Source: JACVRW01 sp963814095 (GTDB lineage: Bacteria > Actinomycetota > Thermoleophilia > Solirubrobacterales > Thermoleophilaceae). Taken from it: DNA of 64,000 bases. Where the stretch lies: the NCBI GenBank assembly GCA_963814095.1, contig CAWFBT010000027.1, positions 1 through 64,000 of the forward strand, in the 5' to 3' direction. The position numbers and the translations under genes were made by a program. Below are positions 17,092-26,129 of this stretch, piece after piece (within the stretch, counting starts at the first letter, position 1; each line of letters opens with the position of its first letter). Below the pieces are notes generated by a model. That model did not search any database. It was given only the letters and a program-made list of their open reading frames with translations, and had not been told where the DNA came from.

Positions 17092-18570
17092 GTGAGCGAC
17101 AGGCGTTGGCTCGGGCTCGCGGTCATCTGCGTGGCGATCTTCGTCAGCGCGATGGACATGACGATCGTGAACGTCGCGCTGCCGGACATGTCGAACGATC
17201 TGGGTGCCGGGATCGGCGAGCTGCAGTGGGTGCTGGACGCCTACCTCATCTCGCTCGCCGGCCTGCTTCTCGTCGGAAACGGGCTCGCCGACCGCTTCGG
17301 ACGGCGAAGGGTCTTCCTGTACGGGCTCGTCGGATTCGCCGTCGCGTCGGTGCTGGCCGCGGCTTCGCAGGCGGTGGGTGGGGTGATTGCATCGCGGGCG
17401 CTCATGGGCGCGGCCGCGGCGTGTGTGATGCCTCCGGCCCTGTCGCTCGTCGCCGTGCTGTTCCCGCCCGAGCTGCGGGCCAAGGCGGCGGGGATCTGGT
17501 CTGCGGTCGGAGGGATCGGCCTGGCGCTCGGACCGGTCGTCGGCGGTGCCCTCGTAGACCTCGCGGGCTGGCGCTGGGTCTTCCTGGTGAATGTCCCCTT
17601 CGCACTACTGGCCGTGCCGCTCGGGCTGCGCTGGCTGCCCGAGTCGCGCCGCCCTGGTGTGCCCCCGCTCGACATCGCGGGCGTCGTGCTGTCGACGGTC
17701 GCTCTCACCGGGATCGTGTTCGCGCTCATCGAGGGAGTCGACGCCGGCTGGACGAACCCGGCCGTCCTGGCGGCAGCGGTGCTGGGCATCGCCGCCGGTG
17801 TGGCGTTCTTCGCCATCGAACTGCGCCGCCGCCATCCGCTGTTCGACGTGCGCGTGCTCGTCCGCCGGCCGGTCGCGGTGGGCGCGGCGGTCATCCTCGC
17901 CGCCTACATCGCGACGCTCGGGATGCTGTTCCTGATCCCGCAATACGTGCAGTACGTGCAGGACAGCTCGGCGTTCGTTTCGGGTTTAGTGGTCGCGCCC
18001 TTCGGGGTCGGCCTGGCCGTATGCGCGGCGCTGAGCGGGCGGCTGGTTGCGAGGTTCGGCATGAGCAACGTCATTGTCGCCGGGCTGCTCATCGCGTCGG
18101 CTGGCTTCGTCGCACTGCTGCTTCTGTCAGCCGACAGCGGAGCCGCGCTCGTCGTGCTCGGCACCGGTCTCGTCGGCTGCGGTTTCGGCGTCGCGTTCCC
18201 GCCCGCTACCGCGGTGATCCTCAATGACTGCGGGGCCGAGAAGGCGGGCGACGGCGCGGCCGTCAACCAGCTTGCACGGCAGGTCGGTGGCGCGCTTGGC
18301 GTCGCGATCGTGGGCACCGTGTTCGCGGCGATCTACGCTGCCGAGGTCATCTCCGCGGGCCGAGTGCCGACCGTGGCGAAGGAGTCGATCCAGGACGCCA
18401 CCGACGCTGCGAGCAAGCTGGAGGGCATGGCCCGCGCCGACCTCTTGAACGACGCCGTCGCGAGCTTCGACGTCGCGGCGCGCTGGGGCCTGGCTGTGTG
18501 CTTGGCGGCCCTGCTGGTGGCCACGGCGTTCACCGCCGTCGGTCTGCGCTCCAGGGAGCCGGAGCGATGA
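17092..18570 (+). CDS. MFS transporter, DHA2 type
   Basis: A second DHA2-like permease, 492 residues, about 14 TM helices. It shows FVSAMDMTIVNVALPDM in TM1, LQWVLDAYLISLAGLLLVG in TM2, then GLADRFGRRRVFL (motif A), and GGIGLALGPVVGGALVD (motif C). It is clearly a paralogue of the upstream transporter but not a tandem duplicate, since identity is limited to family motifs. It starts at GTG 17092. Two such exporters around one VOC gene suggest a multi-drug resistance neighbourhood. Confidence 0.9.
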   Translation: MSDRRWLGLAVICVAIFVSAMDMTIVNVALPDMSNDLGAGIGELQWVLDAYLISLAGLLLVGNGLADRFGRRRVFLYGLVGFAVASVLAAASQAVGGVIASRALMGAAAACVMPPALSLVAVLFPPELRAKAAGIWSAVGGIGLALGPVVGGALVDLAGWRWVFLVNVPFALLAVPLGLRWLPESRRPGVPPLDIAGVVLSTVALTGIVFALIEGVDAGWTNPAVLAAAVLGIAAGVAFFAIELRRRHPLFDVRVLVRRPVAVGAAVILAAYIATLGMLFLIPQYVQYVQDSSAFVSGLVVAPFGVGLAVCAALSGRLVARFGMSNVIVAGLLIASAGFVALLLLSADSGAALVVLGTGLVGCGFGVAFPPATAVILNDCGAEKAGDGAAVNQLARQVGGALGVAIVGTVFAAIYAAEVISAGRVPTVAKESIQDATDAASKLEGMARADLLNDAVASFDVAARWGLAVCLAALLVATAFTAVGLRSREPER

Positions 18571-18625
18571 CTTCGCGCCGATCACGGCGTCTATATCGCC
18601 AGGATCGACACAGGGAGAGGTGGAA

Positions 18626-19174
18626 GTGGGAGAGATTCATGTCCACGAGTTCATGAGCCTCGACGGCGTGATAGACGCGCCGACGTGGACCTTCGAGTAC
18701 GGCTTCGACCCGCAGATGGGAGAGGCGATCGGAGCGGTGACGGAGCGCAGCCAGGGCATCCTGCTCGGGCGCATCACCTACGAGATGTTCGAGCCGGCCT
18801 GGTCGACGCGGACCGTCGAGGATGATCCGGGCGCGCCGTTCTTCAACGACACGACCAAATACGTCGTGTCCGGGACGCTCACGGAGGGGACCTGGAGGAA
18901 CTCGGAGATCGTGGGCGGCTACGACCCCGACGCGATCCGGCGCCTCAAGGACGAGCTCGACGGCGACCTCTACGTCAGCGGCAGCGGGATGCTGGTCCGC
19001 GCGATGCTCGCCGACGGCCTCGTCGACGGACTACACCTGTTCGTCTACCCGCTCACGCGCGGCTCTGGCCCACGGCTCTTCCCCGAGGGCGCGGAGCCGA
19101 GCAAGTTCTCACTGGCGGCCACCGACTCGTACGACAACGGAGTGGTCTATCTGAACTACGCCCAGTCGAGCTGA
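18626..19174 (+). CDS. Dihydrofolate-reductase-like (RibD C-terminal) protein
   Basis: At 182 residues this is the RibD_C/DHFR-like fold common in actinobacteria, annotated as dihydrofolate reductase family. It begins EIHVHEFMSLDGVIDAPTW, has GILLGRITYEMFEPAW, the nucleotide loop LYVSGSGMLVRAML and the late strand FVYPLTRGSGPRLFPEG. These proteins bind NADPH but are usually not real DHFRs. GTG at 18626 has GAGAGG five bases upstream; GTG at 18620 would sit on top of that site. The 3' end overlaps the opposed HTH_42 gene by 19 bp. Confidence 0.85.
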   Translation: MGEIHVHEFMSLDGVIDAPTWTFEYGFDPQMGEAIGAVTERSQGILLGRITYEMFEPAWSTRTVEDDPGAPFFNDTTKYVVSGTLTEGTWRNSEIVGGYDPDAIRRLKDELDGDLYVSGSGMLVRAMLADGLVDGLHLFVYPLTRGSGPRLFPEGAEPSKFSLAATDSYDNGVVYLNYAQSS

Positions 19175-20262
19175 GCGCTCTCGGCGCCGCGGAACGGCGC
19201 CAGGCGATCCGCCTCTGCGGCCAGCTCGTCCTTGGCCGCAGCCGTCAGCTTGGTCAGCGGCTCCACCGTCACGACGAGCCGTTTGCCCTTCTTGGCGGGG
19301 CGCCACAGGGCGACGAGCTCGGCACCGGCCAGCACCGTCCCCGGGCCGCCGAGCTGCCGCCAGATCCGCTTGCGCAGCTCCGGGTCGGGCACGAGCAGCT
19401 CGCGGTCACGGGCGGCGTTCAGCGGATCGAGGTTCGGGAGCAGCCGTAGCGCGGCCGGCTGCGAATCCTTCGTGAGCGCCTCCTCGTCGCCGGCCAGGGC
19501 CCATGCCTTCGTGCCCTCGAGGTCGACCGGGATCAGCTCGCCGGCGCGCTCCCACAGGGCCTTCGCGTGCGACGACGCAAGCCCGGCCCAGTCGGCCAGC
19601 AGCTTCGGCCGGGCGGGACCGTAGGCCTGCAGGAAGCGGCGGGCGAGCTCGGCGCCCGGGTCCTCGACCGCCGGCGCCTTCGGCGGCAGGCCGAAGACCA
19701 CGCTGCGACCCTCGCGCCCGACGATCGCGAGCACGCCCCGGATGCCCGTCGCGCGCCACAGCGACGGGTGCACGTGGTGGCTCCCGCAGCCCTTGCACCA
19801 CCAGAGCAGCTCAGGCGGCAGGCGCTCGCGCAGCGCCTGGTGGAAGTCGTCGCGCGGGAGCGGGCCGTCGCGCAGGCTCTCGCGGACCGCCTCGCTCACC
19901 CGGTCGAGCGCCTCCATCGCCGAGATGCCGTCGAGGCTCTTCCAGGCGTTGCCGATCAGCGCCTTGGCGGCCTCCTCGTCCGGCGGCTCGAGACCGGCGG
20001 TGAACACCGCCAGGTCACGCTCGGCCACCGCCAGCGGCGCGCCTCGGATGCTCGGCACGAGCACCAGCTCGTCGAGCGCCTCGGGCCCCGCGTCCGCGCG
20101 TGCCGCGAGGGCCAGCGCCGCCGTGCCGGGCGGGGTGTCCTGCAGGCCCACCACGGCTGCGTTCTCGACCTGCTTGCGCCCGAGGCGCTTCGCGAGGTGG
20201 TGGCGGCTCACCCGGAACGCGAGCGCCTGGCTCCGGGTGAGCTCCAGGGCGGTCGCGCGCAT
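19156..20262 (-). CDS. Winged-helix HTH_42 protein (AlkZ/YcaQ-like DNA glycosylase family)
   Basis: This 368-residue protein resembles the winged-helix DNA-binding (HTH_42) family that includes AlkZ/YcaQ, glycosylases that unhook bulky or crosslinked bases. It starts LTRSQALAFRVSRHHLAKR, has VVGLQDTPPGTAALALAAR (position of the family's Gln-X-Asp/Gln active site), and contains LPPELLWWCKGCGSHHVHP and LLPNLDPLNAARDRELLVPD, both typical. Glycosylase activity in this actinobacterial branch is not certain. It stands alone, tail to tail with the DHFR-like gene. Confidence 0.75.
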   Translation of the reverse strand: MRATALELTRSQALAFRVSRHHLAKRLGRKQVENAAVVGLQDTPPGTAALALAARADAGPEALDELVLVPSIRGAPLAVAERDLAVFTAGLEPPDEEAAKALIGNAWKSLDGISAMEALDRVSEAVRESLRDGPLPRDDFHQALRERLPPELLWWCKGCGSHHVHPSLWRATGIRGVLAIVGREGRSVVFGLPPKAPAVEDPGAELARRFLQAYGPARPKLLADWAGLASSHAKALWERAGELIPVDLEGTKAWALAGDEEALTKDSQPAALRLLPNLDPLNAARDRELLVPDPELRKRIWRQLGGPGTVLAGAELVALWRPAKKGKRLVVTVEPLTKLTAAAKDELAAEADRLAPFRGAESAQLDWA

Positions 20263-20292
20263 GGCGCTGAGATTAGGCGCCCGGCCCGCACC

Positions 20293-22407
20293 TCACGAGC
20301 GCGGCGTGCCGCCCTCCACGTGCGCATCGGGCAACCACGAGAGCCAGCCCGGCAGATACCAGTTCCAGCCGCCGAGCAGCTTCATGGCGGCAGGCACCAG
20401 CACCGCCCGCACGATCGTCGCGTCGAGCAGCAGGGCAACCGCGACCCCGAAGCCCATCTGCTGGAACATGATCAGGTCGCCCATCGCGAAGCCCCAGAAG
20501 ACGACGATGATGATGAGCGCCGCGCCGGTGATGAGGCGCGCTGTGGAGGCGACGCCCCACTCGACCGCCTCGTCGCTGTCGCCGGTCTGCTCGTAGCGCT
20601 CGCGGATGCGGCTGAGCAGGAACACCTGGTAGTCCATCGAGAGACCGAACAGCACCGCGAACAGGAAGAGCGGAACCCACGCGGCCACGTTCTCGGCCTC
20701 GGTCAGGCCGAGCAGCCCGGCCCCGACCCCCTCCTGGAAGACGAGCACGAGCAGGCCGTAGGCCGCCCCGACCGACAGCAGGTTCAGCGCGATCGCCTTC
20801 AGTGGCACGACGATCGAGCGGAATGCGATCGTCAGCAGCACGAAGCTCAGCCCGAGCACGAAGGCGAACACGCGCGGCAGCCAGGCGTCGACGGTGTCGT
20901 GGTAGTCGAGCTCCTCCGCCGTGTCGCCGGTGACGAGCGCGTCGGTCCCCGTCAGGTCCGCGCGCAGATCCCGAACCGTGTCGATCGCACGGTCGCCCAC
21001 CGGATCGCCACCGATCGGAAGGCTGATCATGGCGACGCGGCCGGCATCACTCGTCTCGGTCGCCGGCGCACCGAGGAGCCGCTGGCGGCCAATCGCCGCC
21101 TCGACCTGCTCGACCTGCTCGCGCGGCACCGCGATCTCGACGGGGTCGGTCGTCCGGCCCGGGAACTCGTCGTTCAGCAGCACGTGGCCGCGCTTGGACT
21201 CGAAGCGGTCCGGCAGCGCACTCGGGCCCTGTGAGCCGGTGTCAAGGTTGAGCGCAGGCAGAGCGAGAGCCAGCAGGAAGCCCGCCCCGAGTACCAGGCT
21301 CAGCACCGGCCGCCGCATGACGCCTCGCACGGCGCGCCTCCAGAAGCGCCCCTCGCCGCCATGGCGCCCGAAGAACGGGATCCTGCCGGCGTCGATGCGA
21401 TCGCCGAGCAGCCCGAGCACCGCGGGCATCACTGTCAGCGCCGCCGCGACCGAAACGATCCCCGCGAGGATCGCGCCCGTGGCGAGGCTGCGGAAGATGG
21501 TGCTCGGCACGAGCACCAGCCCGATCATCGCCAGCACGAAAGTCAGGCCGCTGAAGAGGACGGCGCGGCTCGCTGTCGCTCCCGTGGCGTCTATCGCCTC
21601 GAGCCGCTCGCGGCCCCGCCCGCGCTCCTCGCGATAGCGCGACAGGATGAACAGCGTGTAGTCCACGCCGAGCGCGAGGCCCATGCCGCTCAGCATGTTC
21701 ACCGTGAAGATCGACAGGTCCCATGCCTGACCGACGAGCCCGGCGAGAGCGAGCGCGACGAAGATCGAGACGAGCGCCAAGAGCAGCGGCACGAGACCCG
21801 CGACGACCGCGCCGAAGACGAGCAGCAGGATCACGCAGGCGGCCGGCAGCCCGAAGAAGAGCTCGCCCGTGCGCAGATCCTCTCCAGAGAGCTCGTCCTG
21901 ATCGGCCTCTGAGGTGAGCTCGCCGGTTATCGCCACCTCATAAGCAGGGTCAGCGTCGAAGCGGTCCACGACTTCGTACACGGCGTCAACGTCGTCATCG
22001 CCATCTGAGCCGAGCGCGACCAGCAGCACGCGCGCATCGCCGTCCTGCGAGACGAGCGGGCCGCCGTCGGTCGCCACGACCTCGCTGGCGCCGGCGCTTC
22101 GCAGCGCGTTGGCGAGCTCGGCCACCTGCTCGCGCGTGCCCTGTGCGTCGAGCGCGCCGGACGTCGCGCGTAGGACCACCGCCTCGGTCAGCTGGCGCTC
22201 GCGCTCCGCGCGGCTCTGCGGGAACGCGCGGTCGAGCATGTCGTCGGCGCGGCTCGACTCCGTCTCGGCGGTGACCTCGACATCCGCGGTGAGGACGTCG
22301 CCGAGGAAGAGGCCGATCACGGGGAACGAGGCGAGTACGGCTACCAGCCAGATCGCGACCACCCGCCTCGGATGGCGGCCGCACCATCTTGCGAGCGTCT
22401 CGGTCAT
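20293..22407 (-). CDS. MMPL/RND-family membrane transporter
   Basis: A 704-residue transporter with two repeats, each one TM helix, a periplasmic-facing loop of about 150-200 residues and five TM helices. The first helix is RRVVAIWLVAVLASFPVIGL. Repeat signatures are GMGLALGVDYTLFILSRYRE and LFGLSMDYQVFLLSRIRERY, each with the acidic residues used in proton coupling (GVDY and SMDY). It exports lipids or hydrophobic compounds. It lies 77 bp downstream of a NarL-type regulator and histidine kinase in the same direction, a common arrangement for kinase-controlled efflux. Confidence 0.92.
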   Translation of the reverse strand: MTETLARWCGRHPRRVVAIWLVAVLASFPVIGLFLGDVLTADVEVTAETESSRADDMLDRAFPQSRAERERQLTEAVVLRATSGALDAQGTREQVAELANALRSAGASEVVATDGGPLVSQDGDARVLLVALGSDGDDDVDAVYEVVDRFDADPAYEVAITGELTSEADQDELSGEDLRTGELFFGLPAACVILLLVFGAVVAGLVPLLLALVSIFVALALAGLVGQAWDLSIFTVNMLSGMGLALGVDYTLFILSRYREERGRGRERLEAIDATGATASRAVLFSGLTFVLAMIGLVLVPSTIFRSLATGAILAGIVSVAAALTVMPAVLGLLGDRIDAGRIPFFGRHGGEGRFWRRAVRGVMRRPVLSLVLGAGFLLALALPALNLDTGSQGPSALPDRFESKRGHVLLNDEFPGRTTDPVEIAVPREQVEQVEAAIGRQRLLGAPATETSDAGRVAMISLPIGGDPVGDRAIDTVRDLRADLTGTDALVTGDTAEELDYHDTVDAWLPRVFAFVLGLSFVLLTIAFRSIVVPLKAIALNLLSVGAAYGLLVLVFQEGVGAGLLGLTEAENVAAWVPLFLFAVLFGLSMDYQVFLLSRIRERYEQTGDSDEAVEWGVASTARLITGAALIIIVVFWGFAMGDLIMFQQMGFGVAVALLLDATIVRAVLVPAAMKLLGGWNWYLPGWLSWLPDAHVEGGTPRS

Positions 22408-22484
22408 CCGGCCGACGGTAGGTCCGCAGGGGCCGGATCACATCGGGCCACGGTCCCGACTCGCGCCGGCACCGCGGGACGAGG

Positions 22485-23150
22485 CTAGGGCGGTGTCGCG
22501 CCGGGGGAGACCACGCCGTGGTCGTACGCGAACACGATCGCGGCGGCCCGATCGCGCACGTCGAGCTTGCCGAAGATGTTGCCGATGTGGGTCTTGACGG
22601 TCGTCTCCGCGAGGTAGAGCTCGCCTGCGATCTCGGCATTCGTCGCGCCGCGCGCCAGCAGCCGCAGGACGTCGTGCTCCCGGTCGGTCAGCGACTCGAG
22701 CCGCGCGGACTCACGTGCCGCCGGCGCCACGACGCGGCGGTATTCGTCGAGAACGCGCGGCGCAACCCCCGGGTCGAACCAGGCGCCTCCGCCGCCCACG
22801 GCCCGGACGGCGGCGATCAGGTCCTCGGCTGAGGAGTCCTTGAGGATGAAGCCGGACGCGCCCGCCTCGATTGCGCGCCAGAGCACGTCGTCCTCGCCAA
22901 AGGTCGTCAGCACGAGGACGACGAGCGGATCCGGTCCTGAGCGCAGCCGTTCGGTCGCCGCGATGCCATCGAGATTCGGCATGCGCACGTCCATGAGCAC
23001 GACGTCCGGCCGGAGCGCCGGCAGCGTCTCGATGGCCTCGTGGCCGTCCGCACACTCGGCGACCACGACGAAGCCGTCCTCCGGGGCGAGGATGCGAGCA
23101 AGCCCGGAGCGGATCATGGCCTGGTCGTCGACAAGCGCGACGCGGATCAT
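22485..23150 (-). CDS. NarL/FixJ-type response regulator
   Basis: A 221-residue two-component regulator. The receiver domain, residues 1-120, has the acidic pair DD in LVDDQAMI, the phospho-acceptor in DVVLMDVRMPNLDG, the Thr in LVLTTFGEDD and the Lys in FILKDSSAED. The LuxR HTH follows at about 150-210 (LTDREHDVLRLLARGATNAE, then TTVKTHIGNIFGKLDVRDR). It overlaps the kinase gene by 4 bp, so the two are coupled. The likely target is the MMPL transporter downstream. Confidence 0.93.
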   Translation of the reverse strand: MIRVALVDDQAMIRSGLARILAPEDGFVVVAECADGHEAIETLPALRPDVVLMDVRMPNLDGIAATERLRSGPDPLVVLVLTTFGEDDVLWRAIEAGASGFILKDSSAEDLIAAVRAVGGGGAWFDPGVAPRVLDEYRRVVAPAARESARLESLTDREHDVLRLLARGATNAEIAGELYLAETTVKTHIGNIFGKLDVRDRAAAIVFAYDHGVVSPGATPP

Positions 23151-24337
23151 CGTTGGCCCTCCGGGCTGCCGCCGTCGGGAGCCAGCGGAAGCGAAGCGTG
23201 CACGCGCCAGCCCTCCGGCGTAGGCCCCGCCTCCAGGTCACCGCCCAGCGCCGTCACTCGCTCGCGCATGCCGACGAGGCCATACCCGGAGCGCCCCGGC
23301 CCGCCCGAGCGCGCGGCGCGCGCGAGTCCGGTGGTGGCGACGTCGAGGCGTAGGCGCCCGTCGCAGAGGTCGAGCGTGAGGACCGTGCGCGCCTTGGGCG
23401 CGTGCCGAGCCGCGTTCGCAAGCGCCTCCTGAGCGACCCGGTAGACGGCGTCGCCGACAGGCGGGGCTACCTCACCCAGGTCGTCGCGGACCCGCAGCTC
23501 GACCGCCAGGCCGGCCGCCCGCGCATGCTCGACGAGTGCCGCCACCTCGTCCGCCGAGGGAGGGGGCGGCGGCGGGCCGCCCTCCTCCTCACTGCGCAGC
23601 AACGCGACCGTGCGGCGCAGCTCCTTCATGCTCTGGCGACCCACGGCCTCGGCCGACCGCAGGGCCTCCTCCGCCGCCACCGGATCGCGGTGCAGAACGT
23701 GGCGAGCGCTCGTGACCTGCAGCATCACGGCCGCAAGTCCGTGGCCGACGGCATCATGGACATCGCGGGCGGTGCGACGCCGCTCCGCGAAGAGAGCCTG
23801 CTCGCTGAGCTCGCGCCGGGTGGCATCGAGCTGCGCTGCCAACTGCAGCTGACCGACCAAGGCCCTTCCGACGATCCATGGGAAGGCAATCCCGAGCAGC
23901 CAGACGCCCACGTTGACCTCGGGTGGGTCTTGGATCAGCGCCGCCACGGGCGGCGAGGCCGCGGCGAGCAGGCCGACGACCGCAGCCATCACGGTGGTGC
24001 GCGACCAGCGTGCGGCGACGAACGCCAGCAGTGAGGCGTCGAACAGGAGCGGCTCGAGCGCGCCTGAACGCTGCGCGAGCACGACCGGGACGACGATGGC
24101 AGCAGCGAGCGCGGGGAGCGGCACTGACGGCACGTATGCCCACAGCGCAAACGCGGCGACCGGAATCGCGGCGAGTAGGAGATCCGCACCGGAACCCGGA
24201 TCCGCGACGGCCGCCACGACCGCGGCGGCGAGCGCGAACAGCGGGACCCAGCCGCGAGCCTCCGCGCCCTCGGACCACGCCGATGCCGACCTGTCCGACA
24301 CGTGGGGACGGTAGTGCGCCAACGCTGGCTTCGACAT
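23147..24337 (-). CDS. Sensor histidine kinase (HisKA_3 type)
   Basis: A membrane sensor kinase of about 396 residues. Around six hydrophobic segments fill residues 30-155 (e.g. LFALAAAVVAAVADPGSG and WLLGIAFPWIVG) with little extracytoplasmic loop, so it may sense membrane state. The dimerisation/phospho-acceptor helix is ERRRTARDVHDAVGHGLAAV, and the ATPase domain has EALANAARHAPKA (N-box) and SGYGLVGMRERV (G-box). A Pro-rich stretch (GGPPPPPPSADE) links them. I chose ATG at 24337; a GTG at 24370 extends it by 11 residues. Its partner is the coupled NarL regulator. Confidence 0.9.
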   Translation of the reverse strand: MSKPALAHYRPHVSDRSASAWSEGAEARGWVPLFALAAAVVAAVADPGSGADLLLAAIPVAAFALWAYVPSVPLPALAAAIVVPVVLAQRSGALEPLLFDASLLAFVAARWSRTTVMAAVVGLLAAASPPVAALIQDPPEVNVGVWLLGIAFPWIVGRALVGQLQLAAQLDATRRELSEQALFAERRRTARDVHDAVGHGLAAVMLQVTSARHVLHRDPVAAEEALRSAEAVGRQSMKELRRTVALLRSEEEGGPPPPPPSADEVAALVEHARAAGLAVELRVRDDLGEVAPPVGDAVYRVAQEALANAARHAPKARTVLTLDLCDGRLRLDVATTGLARAARSGGPGRSGYGLVGMRERVTALGGDLEAGPTPEGWRVHASLPLAPDGGSPEGQR

Positions 24338-24380
24338 CCCACCCGGGGCCGAGCCTGCCACTCCAACCACGGGAGGAGCA

Positions 24381-25676
24381 TCAGGCGGTCCTACGTCGGC
24401 TCAACACGACGGTCACGACGAGCGCGACCAGCGAGAGCCCCGCGGCCACCTGGAGCAGGAGCTGGTCCGACAGCACGGTCGCGAACAGCACGAGCAGCAC
24501 GCCCGCCGCGGCCACGAGCGACCAGACCGCGACTGGCGCGCCGAACACAGGCACGACGGCGCCGGGGCCAGGGCGCACATCACCGCTGCGCCGCGCCGCC
24601 AGCAGCAGCAGGAGCGGCAGCGCGAGCGCGAGCAGCACGTTCGTCGCGATTCCGGCCACGCCCATGATCCCGGAGAAGCTGACCGCGTCGGCGGCCAGCA
24701 GCGCCTCGCCGACCAGGCAGACGGCGAGCGGGGCGACCGGCGCCAGCGCGCGTCTTCGCTCCGGCAGCCGCTCCGCGGTCAGGTTCATCACCGCGATCGC
24801 CGTGCGCTCGATGCCGAGGCCGAGCAGCAGCACGGTGAGGCCGGCGCCGAGGACGGTCACCGCCGTGCCGGTCTCGTCGGCCAGGGGGCCGAGCACGGTG
24901 CCGACCTCGCCGCGCAGGTCCTCCGGGCGCAGCGCGGCCGAGGTCGCCAGCAGCCAGGCGGCGGCGAGCGCGGTGAGCAGGATCGTGCCGATGGCGCTGC
25001 CGAGCACGAGGGCGCGGCCACCCGGCGCCCGCGGCAGCTGCTCGCGTGCGATCTGGACGACGTAGACGTTCGAGATGTAGATCATCACCGTCAGGCCCAC
25101 GACCCCACCGAGCGACTCGGCCGAGAGGTCGTCGACCGCGCCGAGGTCGCCGCCGCCGTGGACGGCCGCGATCGCCGCCACGGCGACGAGCAGCGGGAGA
25201 CTCGCGAGCCCGAGTGCGGCTCCGAGCGCCGACGGGATCCGCAGGCCGCCGCGCAGCAGCAGCGCGGCCACCGTCACGAGCGCTACGAGGCCCCAGGCCA
25301 CGCGCGGCAGCCCGGTCAGCGCTGCGAGCGTCACCGACAGGCCGACATACGCGGCGAGGGCCCCCAGGCTGGTGCGGAGGGCTGCGAGCGCGTCGGGGAT
25401 GACCGTCGCCCGTGGTCCCAGATAACGCTCGACCAGCTTGCCGAAATACCCGCCCTCGCGCCGGAACTCTCCGTCGCGCACGAGCGCCTCGCTCTCGGCC
25501 GCCGCAGCCACCGTCATCAGCGCGCCGATCACAGCCAGCACGATGATCGCGGGCAACGACCCGACCGCGGCGGCTGCGACCGGCAGGCCGAGCAGCGCCT
25601 GCGGCAGCGTCAGTCCCACGAACAGGGCGACCACGGCACAGAGCGGTGGCAGCCGGGCGAACAGCCGCGCGAGCAC
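24381..25676 (-). CDS. APC-superfamily amino-acid-permease-like membrane protein
   Basis: This 431-residue, very hydrophobic protein has about 11-12 predicted TM helices. TM1 is LCAVVALFVGLTLPQALLGL, and a GDGEF-like cytoplasmic patch (RDGEFRREGGYFGKLVERYL) follows TM2. The layout resembles the aromatic/hydroxy amino acid permease and GerAB branches of the APC superfamily, although the TM1 break motif is degenerate (LPQALLGLPVAAAA). Substrate is unknown. It starts with GTG three bases after the epimerase remnant's stop and ends 43 bp before the kinase start, so it belongs to the same leftward transcript. Confidence 0.75.
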   Translation of the reverse strand: MLARLFARLPPLCAVVALFVGLTLPQALLGLPVAAAAVGSLPAIIVLAVIGALMTVAAAAESEALVRDGEFRREGGYFGKLVERYLGPRATVIPDALAALRTSLGALAAYVGLSVTLAALTGLPRVAWGLVALVTVAALLLRGGLRIPSALGAALGLASLPLLVAVAAIAAVHGGGDLGAVDDLSAESLGGVVGLTVMIYISNVYVVQIAREQLPRAPGGRALVLGSAIGTILLTALAAAWLLATSAALRPEDLRGEVGTVLGPLADETGTAVTVLGAGLTVLLLGLGIERTAIAVMNLTAERLPERRRALAPVAPLAVCLVGEALLAADAVSFSGIMGVAGIATNVLLALALPLLLLLAARRSGDVRPGPGAVVPVFGAPVAVWSLVAAAGVLLVLFATVLSDQLLLQVAAGLSLVALVVTVVLSRRRTA

Positions 25677-25679
25677 GGC

Positions 25680-25957
25680 TCAGGACGGGCGGATGCCCCA
25701 GCGGGCGCTGGCGCTGGCACCGGGCTCCAGGCGGATGACCGCCTCCCCCGTCTGGAAGGCGTTCGGCGGACAGCTCATCGGCTCGACCGCCAGGCCGCGG
25801 CGCGCGACGTGGGGGACGTCCCCGGTGAACAGCATGAGGTGGCCGTAGGCAGCGTCCAGCCACAGCTCCAGCGTGCGCCGGCCTCCACGACCACGGCCGC
25901 CTGATCCCCCGAAGTGATCTCGATCTGCTCTCCGGACGGCGCCCGGACGGAGCTCAC
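25680..25957 (-). pseudogene. Aldose 1-epimerase with internal deletion and frameshift
   Basis: The first 27 codons from GTG 25957 read VRAPSGEQIEITSGDQAAVV, the usual start of actinobacterial aldose 1-epimerases. Near 25876-25884 the frame then has to shift to pick up LELWLDAAYGHLMLFTGD, RRGLAVEPMSCPPNAF and RLEPGASASARWGI, the family's last 60 residues. About 200 residues between, including the catalytic His and most of the beta-sandwich, are absent. The remnant therefore cannot be active. Either a real deletion or an assembly deletion explains it. Its start overlaps the stop of a small upstream frame (GTGA). Confidence 0.8.
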
Positions 25958-26070
25958 CTGTCGGACTCCTTGAGCCGCTCGACCACGATGATCCGGCCGG
26001 CCGCCGGGATCAGGACGAGATGCGAGAAGGCGGGGGCGGCGGCGCTCTGCGTGGTCTCCTCGGTGCTCAC
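25954..26070 (-). CDS. Small 38-residue protein upstream of the epimerase remnant
   Basis: A GTG start at 26070 opens 38 codons beginning VSTEETTQSAAAPAFSHLVL and ending VVERLKESDR, and its TGA overlaps the epimerase GTG. Such GTGA coupling and coding-like composition favour a real small gene or the surviving piece of a larger one. No domain is recognisable. Confidence 0.35.
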   Translation of the reverse strand: MSTEETTQSAAAPAFSHLVLIPAAGRIIVVERLKESDR

Positions 26071-26129
26071 CGCTCGGGAACTATGCCGCTTCGCCCGTAA
26101 CTTCGGGAGCGCCCGCAGGTTGAATCAAC

